A stretch of 64,000 nucleotides of DNA from Microbulbifer litoralis (lineage in GTDB: Bacteria; Pseudomonadota; Gammaproteobacteria; Pseudomonadales; Cellvibrionaceae): NCBI RefSeq assembly GCF_023634065.1, contig NZ_JALKCV010000002.1:372001-436000 (forward strand), written 5' to 3'. Below are positions 1 through 9,159 of this stretch, piece after piece. The first letter of the stretch is position 1. Every line of letters begins with the position of its first letter. Under the pieces are notes generated by a model. That model was given only the letters and a program-made list of their open reading frames with translations, did no database searches and was not told where the DNA came from. The position numbers and the translations under genes were made by a program.

Positions 1-182
1 CGCAATTTTATTCTAGTTGATTTGGCACTGTTCAGTGGCCGAGCGGGCCTTCAACCATACTGATTCTCATTAATCGCCGCTGGCGATTGTCGATAACCGG
101 ATGTTCGTGCGCGCCTCATCCGGGGCAGTCTGCGCACCGCACAATAAGCGATAAACACCGGAACCGGAAAGGGAATCACCGC

Positions 183-614
183 GTGCTGCGCCTGGCCTGC
201 CCACTGATACTGTTGCTGTCCCTCGCCACCGGCCCCGTGCGCGCGGAGGGTGAGCCGTATGTATTTGTGGTGGTCAGCCGCGCCTCGGTGGAATCACTGG
301 ACCAACAGGCGCTGCGGGCCATTTTTTCGATGCAGCTGCGGGAGTGGGAAGACGGCAGCAGGGTCCATGTCTTTGTGCTGCCGGACGGGGACGCCACCCA
401 CTGCCAGTTTGTGCGCGAAGTTCTGCATCTGTTTCCCCACCAGCTGCGGCGCAGTTGGGACAGGGCCACGGACTCGGGCATGGGGCGGGCCCCGCGGGTG
501 GTCGCCTCGGAGGCGGAGATGACCCGCAGGCTGATCGACAACCCGGGCGCCATCGGCTACCTGAGCGAGGACCCGCGGGACGAGCGCTTGTATACGGTTG
601 CCGTCAGGCAGTAG
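183..614 (+). CDS. Small PstS-like periplasmic substrate-binding protein
   Basis: This is a 143-residue exported protein. The start is placed at the GTG at 183 because a purine-rich site (GGAAAGGGAA) lies just upstream and the encoded N-terminus is a typical signal peptide (LACPLILLLSLATGPVRA); an in-frame ATG at 87 would add 32 polar residues in front of it. The mature part (YVFVVVSRASVESLDQQALR, then IFSMQLREWEDGS and a C-terminal GAIGYLSEDP) resembles the short phosphate-ABC-type binding proteins, which are much smaller than true PstS. It lies about 105 bp before a membrane diguanylate cyclase on the same strand. In marine gammaproteobacteria such proteins are often paired with a membrane sensor, so I infer a role in ligand sensing rather than transport. 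The ligand is unknown. Confidence 0.72.
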   Translation: MLRLACPLILLLSLATGPVRAEGEPYVFVVVSRASVESLDQQALRAIFSMQLREWEDGSRVHVFVLPDGDATHCQFVREVLHLFPHQLRRSWDRATDSGMGRAPRVVASEAEMTRRLIDNPGAIGYLSEDPRDERLYTVAVRQ

Positions 615-719
615 CGCCGGGTACCGCTGAAGCGGCCATTGAGGAGAGGGCCGCTGCGAAGAAGGATTTTCCTGACAAAGTTCCAGGGCTTTGCAGATAT
701 ACAGGAGTAGCAAAGGAAA

Positions 720-2480
720 ATGCAGTTACACAGCTTGAGAGTGAAGGCCAGTATCTTTTCGCTGCTGTTGATTGTGGCGATATGCCTGTTTTTTATCTTG
801 CTGGGAAACGGAAGCCTGCAGTCCCTGTTGGAGAAAAACCGCAAAAACCGCTACCAGACCTACGAGTACCAGATCTCCGGCCTGTTGAAACAGTCCCGCG
901 AAGACCTGATCCAGCTGACCGACCTGATCGTGCTCTGGCACAACGGCAGCTCGGCCAATCCGTCGGTACTTCGACAGTTGTTCGACCGCCAGTGGGAGTA
1001 CCTGCAGATCAGCTGGGGTGTCGAATCCCTGAAGCTCTATGTCGACGATCGCGAACCGCCGATTCACTGGGGCGAGTCCACCCGCCGGCTGACACCGGCA
1101 CAGATTCGCGAGGTGATCATCAGCGGGCAGCCGCTGGAGAGTGTGCGCTGCAACCGCATCTGCGTGCAGAGCCTGGCGGTGCCGGTGATCGGCAACGACA
1201 ACACCGACTATGTGTTACAGGTGGACCGCTCCCTGGCGGGGGAGCTGGTCACTTTTCGCGAGATTACCGGCTCGGATATCGGCATCCTTTCCGCCGCGCG
1301 CAATACGCCGTCGTTCCATACCAGTGATTACCTGGAGAACTGGCAGCGCGAGGTGATTGCTCTGACCTCGCGGGAGATGCTGATGCCGCTGCTGCGACAG
1401 GTGGCATCGGGGCAGTCACAGGTGCCCGGCTTGCGCTACTCGAAAAGCCACCTGTTCGAAGGCAGGCATTTCGATATCAAGACGATCCCGGTCAGCGGCC
1501 TGGACCGGAACGGGGCCCAGTTTGTGGTTGTCGAGGATGTCTCCGACCAGGTGGGACATATCGGCGATTCCCTCAAACTGCTGCTGCTTTTCTCGGTGCT
1601 CGGGGCCTTTATTTTTATCAGTGCCGTGACCAGCATGCTGTGGCAGCCGATCTTCCGCCTGCGCCGCCTGGCGGAGGCGCTGCCGCTGCTCAGCGACGGC
1701 AAGTTCGATGCGGCGCGCAGCCTGATCCGCCCGGTGTCCAAGCGCATTTCCCACTACGATGAGATCGACGTGCTTGACTCCACCGGTCTGGCGGTCTGTG
1801 ACCAGCTGGAAGTCATGAAGGAAATCGTTTCGCAGAACACGGCCGAGCTGGAGCGTATTGCCATGTACGATACCCTCACCGGGCTGGCCAATCGCCACAA
1901 TATTGTCGAGGAGCTGAAAAAGTACCTGCACAGTGGTGACTGTGACGAGAGTAACGGCTACCTGTTCTTTGTCGACCTGGACGACTTCAAACAGGTCAAT
2001 GATTCCCTCGGCCACCAGGGCGGCGACGACCTGCTCAGGGTAGTGGCGCAGCGGCTGGTCAGTGTGATGCGTTTTGGCGATATCGTCGCGCGCCTGGGCG
2101 GCGATGAATTCTGCGTATTCGTGCGTTCGCTGTCCGGCGACGGCACCTATCGCGCGCTGGCGGAAAAAATGTTGAGCATCGTTGCCGAGCCGGTACGCAT
2201 CGGCGACGAGCTGGTGCAGGTCACGCTGAGTATCGGCATCGTCGCCATTCCCGAGCACGGCAAGACCCTGGAAGCTGTGCTGCAGAAGGCGGATGTCGCC
2301 ATGTACCACGCCAAGTTTCGCGGTAAGAACAATTACCAGTTGTACTCGGTGGAATTGCCCGGGATCGAGCAGGTCAGTACCGGTACCGGGGAGACAAAAA
2401 AGCTGGAGCTGGTCGCCGACCGAGATCACGGCGACCGAGATCACGGCGACTGGGTGACGCCAATAAAAACCCCGACCTGA
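720..2480 (+). CDS. Membrane-bound diguanylate cyclase (GGDEF)
   Basis: This 586-residue protein makes c-di-GMP. An N-terminal membrane helix (residues about 9-30, SIFSLLLIVAICLFFILLG) and a second near 285-305 bracket a periplasmic sensor region of about 250 residues. A linker of roughly 80 residues follows, then a GGDEF domain at about 380-545. The signature GGDEF begins at residue 460 and an inhibitory-site RxxD (RFGD) sits exactly five residues before it, so the enzyme is probably active and product-inhibited. The ATG at 720 has a good ribosome site (AGGAG then AAAGGAAA). The last 50 residues are polar and contain a 15-bp tandem duplication. The preceding small periplasmic protein is a candidate ligand carrier for the sensor. 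Confidence 0.9.
   Translation: MQLHSLRVKASIFSLLLIVAICLFFILLGNGSLQSLLEKNRKNRYQTYEYQISGLLKQSREDLIQLTDLIVLWHNGSSANPSVLRQLFDRQWEYLQISWGVESLKLYVDDREPPIHWGESTRRLTPAQIREVIISGQPLESVRCNRICVQSLAVPVIGNDNTDYVLQVDRSLAGELVTFREITGSDIGILSAARNTPSFHTSDYLENWQREVIALTSREMLMPLLRQVASGQSQVPGLRYSKSHLFEGRHFDIKTIPVSGLDRNGAQFVVVEDVSDQVGHIGDSLKLLLLFSVLGAFIFISAVTSMLWQPIFRLRRLAEALPLLSDGKFDAARSLIRPVSKRISHYDEIDVLDSTGLAVCDQLEVMKEIVSQNTAELERIAMYDTLTGLANRHNIVEELKKYLHSGDCDESNGYLFFVDLDDFKQVNDSLGHQGGDDLLRVVAQRLVSVMRFGDIVARLGGDEFCVFVRSLSGDGTYRALAEKMLSIVAEPVRIGDELVQVTLSIGIVAIPEHGKTLEAVLQKADVAMYHAKFRGKNNYQLYSVELPGIEQVSTGTGETKKLELVADRDHGDRDHGDWVTPIKTPT
2418..2447 (+). repeat. 15-bp tandem duplication in the 3' end of the GGDEF gene
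   Basis: Two exact copies of GACCGAGATCACGGC stand back to back and encode a repeated DRDHG motif close to the stop codon. The unit length is a multiple of three, so the reading frame is kept. This is outside the catalytic domain. Confidence 0.9.
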
Positions 2481-2602
2481 CGGTGGAATTCGCGTTATTG
2501 TCGAGGCTGGTCTATTTTTACGAAACCCCCGACGGTTTTGTGGGGCTGAGGGAGGCAGAACAAGGATAATGCATTTGGCAAGGATCGCGGAAAATTTTCA
2601 AC

Positions 2603-2914
2603 ATGGCGCAAAGGATTTATATCGCCAGTGACCAACTGTTAGTCAACCATCTCTGTAACCTGCTGGAAAAGGCCGGCATCCCGGCCCTGACACAAAAGGC
2701 GGTGATGGATGCACCACAGGAAGAGTGCACACCACTGGCCTGGTATTCGGAATTGTGGATCATGCGGGACGGCCAGCTGGCCAGAGCCTGGCAACTGCTG
2801 GACCGGGCCCTGGCCGGGGAAAACCCCCGCCCTCCCGGGCGCGACTTCTCCGCACTGGGCCGACAGGCCGCAAATATTCCCCCGTCTTTTCCCCCGCCGG
2901 CAGAAATCGCCTGA
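2603..2914 (+). CDS. DUF2007-type small protein
   Basis: This is a 103-residue soluble protein. The N-terminal 70 residues follow the DUF2007 pattern: a short strand (RIYIASD), a helix ending in LLEKAGIPALTQ, and a second strand with ELWIMRDGQLARAWQLL. This fold is found in putative signal-transducing proteins and resembles the PII/ACT ferredoxin-like layout. The C-terminal 30 residues are proline-rich and probably disordered. It starts about 120 bp after the diguanylate cyclase and ends 21 bp before a convergent reductase gene. Its molecular role is not known for the family. Confidence 0.7.
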   Translation: MAQRIYIASDQLLVNHLCNLLEKAGIPALTQKAVMDAPQEECTPLAWYSELWIMRDGQLARAWQLLDRALAGENPRPPGRDFSALGRQAANIPPSFPPPAEIA

Positions 2915-2935
2915 GCTGCTGTTGCTAATGGACCA

Positions 2936-3820
2936 CTAGAGAAACGGTCGCAGGTAACGGGCCAGTTGCTCGTCGATGGATCCTGAAACCGAGATACCGA
3001 GATCGGCAAGGCGCGATTTATCGAGCTGGCAGTTATGCGGCCGCGGCTCGGCGTAGTCGGGATTCGGGTCGCCACTCAGGTGATCGGCCGGCAATCCACA
3101 GGCCCGCGCCACCAGGCCGGCGAGCTGGTAGCGTGTGCAGGCCCTATCGCCGCTCCACTGGTAGACACCACCCAGTTCCGCCGAACCGTCGGCAATCCTT
3201 TCCGCGCACTGTTCCAGCACCCGGGCGACGTCCTCCACGCTGGTGGGAAAACGGATGGCCCAGTCGTCCAGCGCCGCGGGTTTGCTGTCGCGGACGGTAT
3301 CCAGCAGCGCGGTGACCCCGGATTCCTGCGGGTAGGTTACGGGCCCGAACAGCAACGGCAGGCGCAGCACCCAGTGGTCGCCGTTGCCGAGCACCGCCTC
3401 TTCGCCGGCGAGCTTGCTGCGGCCGTAGAAGTTCACCGGGTTGGGCCTGTCGCCGGCGGAGTAGGGCGGGGCACTGCCGTCGAAGACGTAGTCGGTGGAG
3501 ATGTATACCAGCTGTGCGCAGGAGTCGGTACAGAGTTTCGCCAGGCGCGCGGCGCTGTCGACATTGAGCTGCCAGGCGGCATCCGGGTTTTCGGCGCAGC
3601 GGTCCGGCCAGCGTTCGGCGGCACAGTGGATGACCAACCGCGGGCGGACTTGCCCGAGCACAGCGCCGAGTCGGTCGCCGTCGGTCAGGTCCAGCTGTAG
3701 CAACGGCCCGCTGGCACGGGAATGGGCGGTACCGGTGACGGTAAAGGCGGGGTTGCTGTCGAGCTGTTTGAAGACGCTGCGACCCAGCAGGCCGGAGGCC
3801 CCGGTGATCAGGATTTCCAA
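2936..3820 (-). CDS. RmlD-like SDR-family sugar-nucleotide reductase
   Basis: This 294-residue protein is an extended short-chain dehydrogenase of the dTDP-4-dehydrorhamnose reductase (RmlD) superfamily. The N-terminal nucleotide-binding motif is ITGASGLLGRSVF (GxxGxxG form), and the catalytic YxxxK is YGRSK, preceded by YISTDYVFDG. The C-terminal part has the expected substrate-domain ending (SRLADLGI). The start codon is a TTG at 3820 with GGAG seven bases upstream on the minus strand. It lies 73 bp downstream of argS and is probably cotranscribed. No other rhamnose genes are nearby, so the true substrate could differ, for example as in MAT2B-like or other RmlD homologues of unknown substrate. 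Confidence 0.82.
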   Translation of the reverse strand: MEILITGASGLLGRSVFKQLDSNPAFTVTGTAHSRASGPLLQLDLTDGDRLGAVLGQVRPRLVIHCAAERWPDRCAENPDAAWQLNVDSAARLAKLCTDSCAQLVYISTDYVFDGSAPPYSAGDRPNPVNFYGRSKLAGEEAVLGNGDHWVLRLPLLFGPVTYPQESGVTALLDTVRDSKPAALDDWAIRFPTSVEDVARVLEQCAERIADGSAELGGVYQWSGDRACTRYQLAGLVARACGLPADHLSGDPNPDYAEPRPHNCQLDKSRLADLGISVSGSIDEQLARYLRPFL

Positions 3821-3893
3821 CGCGGTTCTCCGGATTTGCCTGTGGTCGGGGCGGCGGTTGCAGGGGGAATCCCTCTACAACCGGCGGGCCCGC

Positions 3894-5654
3894 TTACATC
3901 TTCTCCAGCACCTCGATACCCAGCAGGTCGAGGCCGGCGGCGATGGTGCGCGCCACCAGGTCGCACAACTGCAGGCGGCTGTTGCGGACATCCGCTTCGA
4001 CCCCTTCCCTGAGCACCGGACAGGCCTCGTAGAAAGCCATGTAGCCGCTGGCCAGGTCGTACAGGTAGCCGCACAGTACGTGCGGGAAGGTGTCTTTCGC
4101 CACCTGGTCCAGCACTTCGCCAAACTGGCACAGCTTGATTGCCAGCGCGCGCTCCTCGGCGGTGCCCAGTTGGATATCGCCGCTCAGTTCCCCGGGATCG
4201 ATACCGGCGCGGCGGAAGATACTGCGCACCCGGGTGTAGGCATACTGCAGGTAGGGGGCGGTGTTGCCCTCGAAGCTGAGCATCGCGTTCCAGTTGAACG
4301 CGTAATCGTTGGTGCGGGTCTTGCTCAGGTCGGCGTATTTGACTGCGCCGATACCGACTGTGCGACCGATCTGCGCGCACTCGTCGGGGCTCAGGTCCGG
4401 GTTCTTGTCCGCCACCAGCTTTTGCGCGCGCTCGATGGCCTCGTCCAGCAGCGCGGACAGTTTTACCGTGCCGCCGGTGCGGGTTTTGAACGGCTTGCCG
4501 TCGTCACCCATCATGGTGCCGAAGGCGCAGTGCTCGAGGCTCACGGACTCCGGCAGGAAACCGGCCTTGCGCGAGGCGGTGAAGGCCTGCTGCAGGTGCA
4601 GCGACTGGCGCGCGTCCACCACATACAGGATACGGTCCGCGTGCAGCTGGTTGGCGCGGTAGCGGATCGCCGCCAGGTCGGTGGTGGAGTAGAGATAGCC
4701 ACCGCCTTTCTTGCGGATGATCATCGGGCTGGGATTGCCCTCCTTGTCCGCCATCTCTTCCAGGAACACCACGATCGCGCCCTGGTCCTCCACGGCGATG
4801 CCGCGGTCCAGCAGTTCCTGCACCAGCACCGGCAGGTCGTCGTTGTAGCGGCTTTCGCCATAGACGTCGCTGCGCTTCAGGGTGACGTTGAGCTTGTCGT
4901 AGATCTCCTCGCTGTGGCTGATGGAGATATCGATGAACTGCTGCCACAGTTTCAGGCATGCCGGATCGCCGCCCTGCAGTTTCACGACGTATTCGCGCGC
5001 GCGGTCGTCGAAGCCCTCCTCCTCGTCGAAGCGCACCTTGGCCTCGCGGTAGAAGACTTCCAGGTCGGCCAATGCCACTTTGGCTTTTTGATCGCTGCCG
5101 GCGCCGGCGTCATTGCTTTCCAGCTTGTCCGACAGGTGTGCCAGCAGCATGCCGAACTGGGTGCCCCAGTCGCCCATATGGTTCTGGCGGATCACCTTGT
5201 GGCCCTGGAACTCCAGCAGGCGCGCCAGCGCGTCGCCGATGATGGTGGAGCGCAGGTGGCCGACATGCATCTCCTTGGCCAGGTTCGGGTGCGAGTAGTC
5301 GATGACGACCGTCTGCGGCTGCGCCGCCGGGGCGATATTCAGGCGCTCGTCGCGCTGCGCCGCGGCCAGTTGAGCGGCCAGCCAGGCATTGCTCAGGTGG
5401 ATGTTCATAAAGCCGGGACCGGCGATCTCGACCTTCTCGATCATGTCGCCCCGGTCCAGCTGCTCCAGGATCCCGGCCGCCAGCTCGCGCGGGTTGGTGC
5501 CCATGCGCTTGGCCGCGGCCATGGCGCCGTTGGCCTGGTAGTCACCGAAGCCCGCTTTCTTGGCCGGGGCCACGACCGGGCCGCAATCTTCGGGAATGCC
5601 GGCGGCGAGCATGGCGGCCTGGAATTTGTCGGTGAGGAGCTGGCGAATATTCAT
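3894..5654 (-). CDS. argS: Arginyl-tRNA synthetase
   Basis: This 586-residue class I aminoacyl-tRNA synthetase charges tRNA-Arg. An N-terminal Arg-tRNA synthetase domain (residues 1-90) is followed by the catalytic core with the HIGH-like sequence [12 protein letters not shown] and the ArgS-specific HPNLAKEMH just before it. The region corresponding to KMSKS appears as [15 protein letters not shown], as in many ArgS proteins. The C-terminal DALR anticodon-binding domain ends the protein ([20 protein letters not shown]). Length is normal for the family. The next minus-strand gene begins 73 bp further on. Confidence 0.97.
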   Translation of the reverse strand: MNIRQLLTDKFQAAMLAAGIPEDCGPVVAPAKKAGFGDYQANGAMAAAKRMGTNPRELAAGILEQLDRGDMIEKVEIAGPGFMNIHLSNAWLAAQLAAAQRDERLNIAPAAQPQTVVIDYSHPNLAKEMHVGHLRSTIIGDALARLLEFQGHKVIRQNHMGDWGTQFGMLLAHLSDKLESNDAGAGSDQKAKVALADLEVFYREAKVRFDEEEGFDDRAREYVVKLQGGDPACLKLWQQFIDISISHSEEIYDKLNVTLKRSDVYGESRYNDDLPVLVQELLDRGIAVEDQGAIVVFLEEMADKEGNPSPMIIRKKGGGYLYSTTDLAAIRYRANQLHADRILYVVDARQSLHLQQAFTASRKAGFLPESVSLEHCAFGTMMGDDGKPFKTRTGGTVKLSALLDEAIERAQKLVADKNPDLSPDECAQIGRTVGIGAVKYADLSKTRTNDYAFNWNAMLSFEGNTAPYLQYAYTRVRSIFRRAGIDPGELSGDIQLGTAEERALAIKLCQFGEVLDQVAKDTFPHVLCGYLYDLASGYMAFYEACPVLREGVEADVRNSRLQLCDLVARTIAAGLDLLGIEVLEKM

Positions 5655-5722
5655 AGGTGGGAACTGCAGTTGTGATCCGTGGAAACGGCGGATTTTAATG
5701 GGCGGGAGCGGCTTTGCAACCG

Positions 5723-5746
5723 GCCGCCCGCGTCAGTGCGGGCGGC
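5723..5746. other. GC-rich hairpin between VOC gene and argS
   Basis: A perfect 9-bp stem (GCCGCCCGC / GCGGGCGGC) with a 6-base loop lies immediately after the VOC gene stop on the minus strand. No T-run follows, so it could stabilise an mRNA end or act as a weak terminator. Confidence 0.5.
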
Positions 5747-5753
5747 GGGCAGG

Positions 5754-6203
5754 TCAGGAGAGTTCGGCGACGCGTTTTTCCAGCTCGTCTTCCGGCACAT
5801 CCTCGATATGGGTGCCGACAAACCAGACATGGCCGAACGGATCCCGCAGTGTGCCCATGCGGTCGCCGTAGAACTGGTCCACCAGCGGTCGCACGACGGT
5901 AGCGCCGGCGGCGGTGGCCTGTGCAAACACCGAGTCGACATCCTCGACATACAGCAGCAGGCCCACCGGCGAACTGCCCTGCGGGCTCAGCAGGCCGCCG
6001 TCCGGGTTGTCGTCGGCCAGCGAGATGCGGGTGTCGCCGACCTGTATCTCCGCGTGCATGATCATGTTGTCCGGTCCTTCCATGCGGAACAGCTCCTCGG
6101 CCCCGAATGCCTCCCGGTAGAACTCGATGGCCCTGGCCGCGCCTCTGATACACAGATAGGGGGTGACGCTGTGATAGCCGTCGGGAATGGGTTTGACCGC
6201 CAT
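5754..6203 (-). CDS. VOC-family (PhnB/glyoxalase-like) protein
   Basis: This 149-residue protein belongs to the vicinal-oxygen-chelate superfamily, PhnB-like branch. It has the paired beta-alpha-beta-beta-beta pattern: VTPYLCIRGAARAIEFYREA, FGAEELFRM, then MIMHAEIQVGDTRISLAD, and in the second half LLLYVEDVDSVFAQA and DPFGHVWFVGTH. His, Glu and His in these strands could bind metal. The ATG at 6203 has a strong site (GAGAGGAG). The open frame continues far upstream only because it runs antisense through sbcB. Function is not predictable beyond the fold; relatives are annotated as glyoxalase or bleomycin-resistance-like proteins. Confidence 0.85.
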   Translation of the reverse strand: MAVKPIPDGYHSVTPYLCIRGAARAIEFYREAFGAEELFRMEGPDNMIMHAEIQVGDTRISLADDNPDGGLLSPQGSSPVGLLLYVEDVDSVFAQATAAGATVVRPLVDQFYGDRMGTLRDPFGHVWFVGTHIEDVPEDELEKRVAELS

Positions 6204-6298
6204 GTCGCTTCTCCTCTCAATTCTGTTGGTGTGCCCGGGCAATGCTCCGCCGCAATGGTGGATTTGTCCAGTGCGGCAGGGTGCACCGTTGATCCTGG

Positions 6299-6320
6299 CG
6301 GTGCGCACGGCGCACCCTAC
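6299..6320. repeat. GTGCGCAC-type small palindrome beside heptamer array A
   Basis: The palindrome GGTGCGCACGGCGCACC followed by CTAC stands directly before heptamer array A. Near-identical copies occur at about 44486-44506 and 48261-48277, so it is a dispersed intergenic element. Confidence 0.75.
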
Positions 6321-6323
6321 TGG

Positions 6324-6400
6324 GAGTCCCGAGTCCCGAGTCCCGAGTCCCGAGTCCCGAGTCCCGAGTCCCGAGTCCCGAGTCCCGAGTCCCGAGTCCC
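6324..6400. repeat. Heptamer array A, 11 copies of GAGTCCC
   Basis: Eleven uninterrupted copies of GAGTCCC (GGGACTC on the other strand) fill the short interval between the divergent VOC and sbcB genes. The same heptamer forms arrays at four other places in this window, always between genes. Spurious open frames through it encode RDSGLGT-type repeats and should be ignored. Confidence 0.97.
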
Positions 6401-6434
6401 GATGATATGATGCGCGCAGACAAAGGAGACCGTT

Positions 6435-7862
6435 TTGAGCGCAAATACCCTCTACTGGCACGACTACGAAACCTGGGGCACGGACCCCGGCGCCGACAAA
6501 CCGTCGCAGTTCGCCGGTATCCGCACCGACGAGGACCTCAATATCGTCGGCGAGCCGCTGATGCTCTACTGCCGTCCCCCGTCCGACTGCCTGCCGCAGC
6601 CGATGGCCGGCCTGGTGACCGGTATCATCCCGCAGAAGGCGCTGGCGGAAGGGGTGCCGGAAATCGAATTCATCCGGCGCATTGTCGCCGAACTGGGCGC
6701 GCCCGGTACCTGCGGGGTCGGTTACAACAGCCTGCGCTTCGACGACGAGGTGACCCGCCACACCCTCTACCGCAACCTGCTGGATCCCTACGAGCGCGAG
6801 TGGCGCTCCGGCAACAGCCGCTGGGACATCATCGATATGGTGCGCCTGGCCTACGCGCTGCGCCCGCAGGGGATCCAGTGGCCGCAGAAGGAAACCGGGG
6901 TGCCGTCCTTCCGCCTGGAGGAGCTGACCGCAGCCAACGGCATCGCCCACGAGGGCGCGCACGATGCCCTGTCCGACGTGCGCGCCACCATCGAATTGGC
7001 AAAGCTGGTGCGCAGCCGCCAGCCGAAGCTTTACGATTACCTCTATCGCCTGCGGCGCAAGAAGGAAGCGGGCAAACTGATCGACCTGCGCAACCGCAAA
7101 CCGCTGCTGCATATCTCCGGCAAGGTGCCGGCCTCCCACGGGCACCTGACCTATGTGATGCCGCTGGCCAGCCACCCGGTCAATCGCAACGCCATCATCG
7201 CCGCCAACCTGGCGATGGATCCGCAACCGATACTCGAGCTGGACGCCGATGAACTGCGCGAGCGCCTGTACACGGCCCGCGACCAACTGGCGGAGGGCGA
7301 GTTGCCGGCGGGACTGAAACTGATCCACCTGAACAAGTGCCCGGTGCTGGCGCCGCCGAACATGCTCGACGACCGGCGCGCCGCGGAACTGGGCATCGAC
7401 AAGGCCGCCTGCGAGGCCAACTGGCAGCGGCTGCAGCCGCTGGACCTGACGGACAAGCTGCACCGCGTCTACCTGGACAGCGAGTTCCCGCCGCGGGACG
7501 TGGAGGCGAGCCTCTACGACGGCTTCCTCAACGACGCCGACCGCGACCTGTGCCGGGAACTGCACCGGGCGCTGGCCGAGCGGGGCCCCGAAGTGCTGGT
7601 CGGCGATGTGCCCTTTGCCGACGCGCGCCTGCCCGAGCTGCTGTTCCGCCTGCGCGCGCGCAACTTTCCCGAGACCCTGTCCGCGGACGAGCAGCAGCGC
7701 TGGCAGGAGTGGCGCTACCGCCGCCTGACCGCCCCCTCCGCCGGCGCCAGCATCACGCTGGAGCCCTATTTCGAGCAGATCGCGGCGCTGCGCGCGCAGT
7801 ATCCGGAACAGGCGGCACTGCTGGACCAGCTCGAGGCCTGGGGCGACAGCCTGCTGGCCTGA
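6435..7862 (+). CDS. sbcB: Exodeoxyribonuclease I
   Basis: This 475-residue 3'-5' single-strand DNA exonuclease acts in recombination and mismatch repair. The DEDDh nuclease domain is clear: the first acidic motif YWHDYETWGTDP, the second GYNSLRFDDEVTRHTLYRN, and the third HEGAHDALSDVRATIELAKL with its catalytic His. It is followed by the SH3-like and C-terminal helical ExoI domains. Length agrees with E. coli ExoI (475). The start is TTG at 6435 with AAAGGAG seven bases upstream; the first residues MSANTLYWHDYE match family starts. It begins 34 bp after heptamer array A, so its promoter must lie in or beyond the array. Confidence 0.95.
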   Translation: MSANTLYWHDYETWGTDPGADKPSQFAGIRTDEDLNIVGEPLMLYCRPPSDCLPQPMAGLVTGIIPQKALAEGVPEIEFIRRIVAELGAPGTCGVGYNSLRFDDEVTRHTLYRNLLDPYEREWRSGNSRWDIIDMVRLAYALRPQGIQWPQKETGVPSFRLEELTAANGIAHEGAHDALSDVRATIELAKLVRSRQPKLYDYLYRLRRKKEAGKLIDLRNRKPLLHISGKVPASHGHLTYVMPLASHPVNRNAIIAANLAMDPQPILELDADELRERLYTARDQLAEGELPAGLKLIHLNKCPVLAPPNMLDDRRAAELGIDKAACEANWQRLQPLDLTDKLHRVYLDSEFPPRDVEASLYDGFLNDADRDLCRELHRALAERGPEVLVGDVPFADARLPELLFRLRARNFPETLSADEQQRWQEWRYRRLTAPSAGASITLEPYFEQIAALRAQYPEQAALLDQLEAWGDSLLA

Positions 7863-7887
7863 CCCGGCGTCCCCGCGAACGCCGGGC
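7863..7887 (+). terminator. Hairpin after sbcB
   Basis: An 8-bp stem (CCCGGCGT / ACGCCGGG) follows the sbcB stop by a couple of bases. There is no following T-run, so termination is uncertain. Confidence 0.4.
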
Positions 7888-8002
7888 GCTAGCCCGGTGT
7901 GCGGGCCGCAGCGCCGCTCCTGCGGCTATGTTCTTCGCCCGCGCGCGAGTAGAATCCCCCGGTCAAAACCCGCGCCCACAAGGCGCAGTCAACGGAGTAG
8001 CA

Positions 8003-9022
8003 ATGGACTTTATCGGAGCCAATATCCTTTCCGTCAGCCAGTTCGAACGCTGCGACATCGAGCGCATCTTCGATGTGGCGGACGCCATGGGTCCCTACGC
8101 GCGGCGGGAGAAGGTCACCCGCGTGCTGGAGGGCGCCATTCTCGGCAACATGTTCCTGGAGCCGAGCACCCGCACCCGGCTCAGCTTCGGCTCCGCCTTC
8201 AACCTGCTGGGCGGCACTGTGCGCGAGACGGTCGGCATCAGCGCCAGCGCCATGGCCAAGGGGGAATCCCTGTACGATACGGCGCGGGTCCTGTCCGGCT
8301 ACAGCGATGTGATCTGCATGCGCCACCCGCAGGCCGGTTCGGTGGCGGAATTCGCCGCCGCCAGCCGCGTGCCGGTGGTCAACGGCGGCGACGGTGCCAA
8401 CGAGCACCCGACCCAGGCGCTGCTGGACCTGTACACCATCCGCAAGGAACTGGAGGGGCACGGCCGCACCCTGGACGCATTCAGCATCGCCATGATCGGC
8501 GACCTGAAGTATGGCCGCACGGTGCACTCGCTGTGCAAGCTGCTGTGCCTGTTCGGCAGGGTGCAGATAGTGCTGGTGGCGCCGCCGGAGCTGGCCATGC
8601 CGGAAGCCGTGATCGAACAGTTGCGCGCGGCCGGGCACGACGTCAGCGTTTCCGACCAGCTGGAGCAGTCCATCTCCCAGGTGGATATCGTCTACTCCAC
8701 CCGCATCCAGGAGGAGCGTTTCGCATCCCAGGAAGAGGCCAACCTCTACCGCGGCCGCTTCCGCCTGAACCGCGAGATCTTCACCCGCCACGCGCAGCCC
8801 AACACGGTGATCATGCACCCGCTGCCGCGGGACTCCCGCGCCGAGGCCAACGAGCTGGACACGGACCTGAACGAACACCCGAGCCTCGCCATCTTCCGCC
8901 AGACCGACAATGGCCTGTTGGTGCGCATGGCGCTGTTCGCGCTGTTGCTGGGGGTGGAAGGTAAGGTCGACCAGTATTCCCACGAAGTACGCTGGCACAG
9001 CCGCCGCAACCCGGTCCCCTAA
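8003..9022 (+). CDS. pyrB: Aspartate carbamoyltransferase catalytic chain
   Basis: This 339-residue enzyme joins carbamoyl phosphate and aspartate in the second step of pyrimidine synthesis. The carbamoyl-phosphate site STRTR (EPSTRTRLSFGSAF), the motif HPTQALLDLYTI, and HPLPRD near the C-terminus are all present. It is about 30 residues longer than E. coli PyrB, mainly at the C-terminal end. The chosen ATG at 8003 has AACGGAG upstream; the frame is open further upstream but without a matching N-terminus. No pyrI or dihydroorotase-like partner is adjacent. An ornithine carbamoyltransferase is less likely because the characteristic ornithine loop is not seen. Confidence 0.9.
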   Translation: MDFIGANILSVSQFERCDIERIFDVADAMGPYARREKVTRVLEGAILGNMFLEPSTRTRLSFGSAFNLLGGTVRETVGISASAMAKGESLYDTARVLSGYSDVICMRHPQAGSVAEFAAASRVPVVNGGDGANEHPTQALLDLYTIRKELEGHGRTLDAFSIAMIGDLKYGRTVHSLCKLLCLFGRVQIVLVAPPELAMPEAVIEQLRAAGHDVSVSDQLEQSISQVDIVYSTRIQEERFASQEEANLYRGRFRLNREIFTRHAQPNTVIMHPLPRDSRAEANELDTDLNEHPSLAIFRQTDNGLLVRMALFALLLGVEGKVDQYSHEVRWHSRRNPVP

Positions 9023-9037
9023 ACCCTCTCTCCCGGT

Positions 9038-9070
9038 GGGGGCGTCGCCGGGCCCCCGCCCGTTTTGCGG
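9038..9070 (+). terminator. Possible terminator after pyrB
   Basis: A 6-bp stem (GGGGGC / GCCCCC, loop of 8) is followed by GCCCGTTTTG. This is a modest hairpin-plus-T signal between pyrB and nfeD. Confidence 0.4.
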
Positions 9071-9159
9071 GCCACCACGTCCGGTTCCATTCTTGCGCTC
9101 ACTGAGCGATTTTCTGTTAGGCTCCGATAAACGCCATTTCCGCTTCCAGGATTGGAGCC

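Noticed and set aside
3495..5675. Plus-strand open frame of over 700 codons
   Set aside because: Complete shadow of argS and part of the reductase gene.
6324..6400. CRISPR array
   Set aside because: The repeats are seven bases long with no spacers and no cas genes are in the window.
5754..7565. Long minus-strand open frame through sbcB
   Set aside because: Only the part 5754-6203 is a real VOC gene with a ribosome site. The extension is antisense to exonuclease I and crosses the heptamer array.
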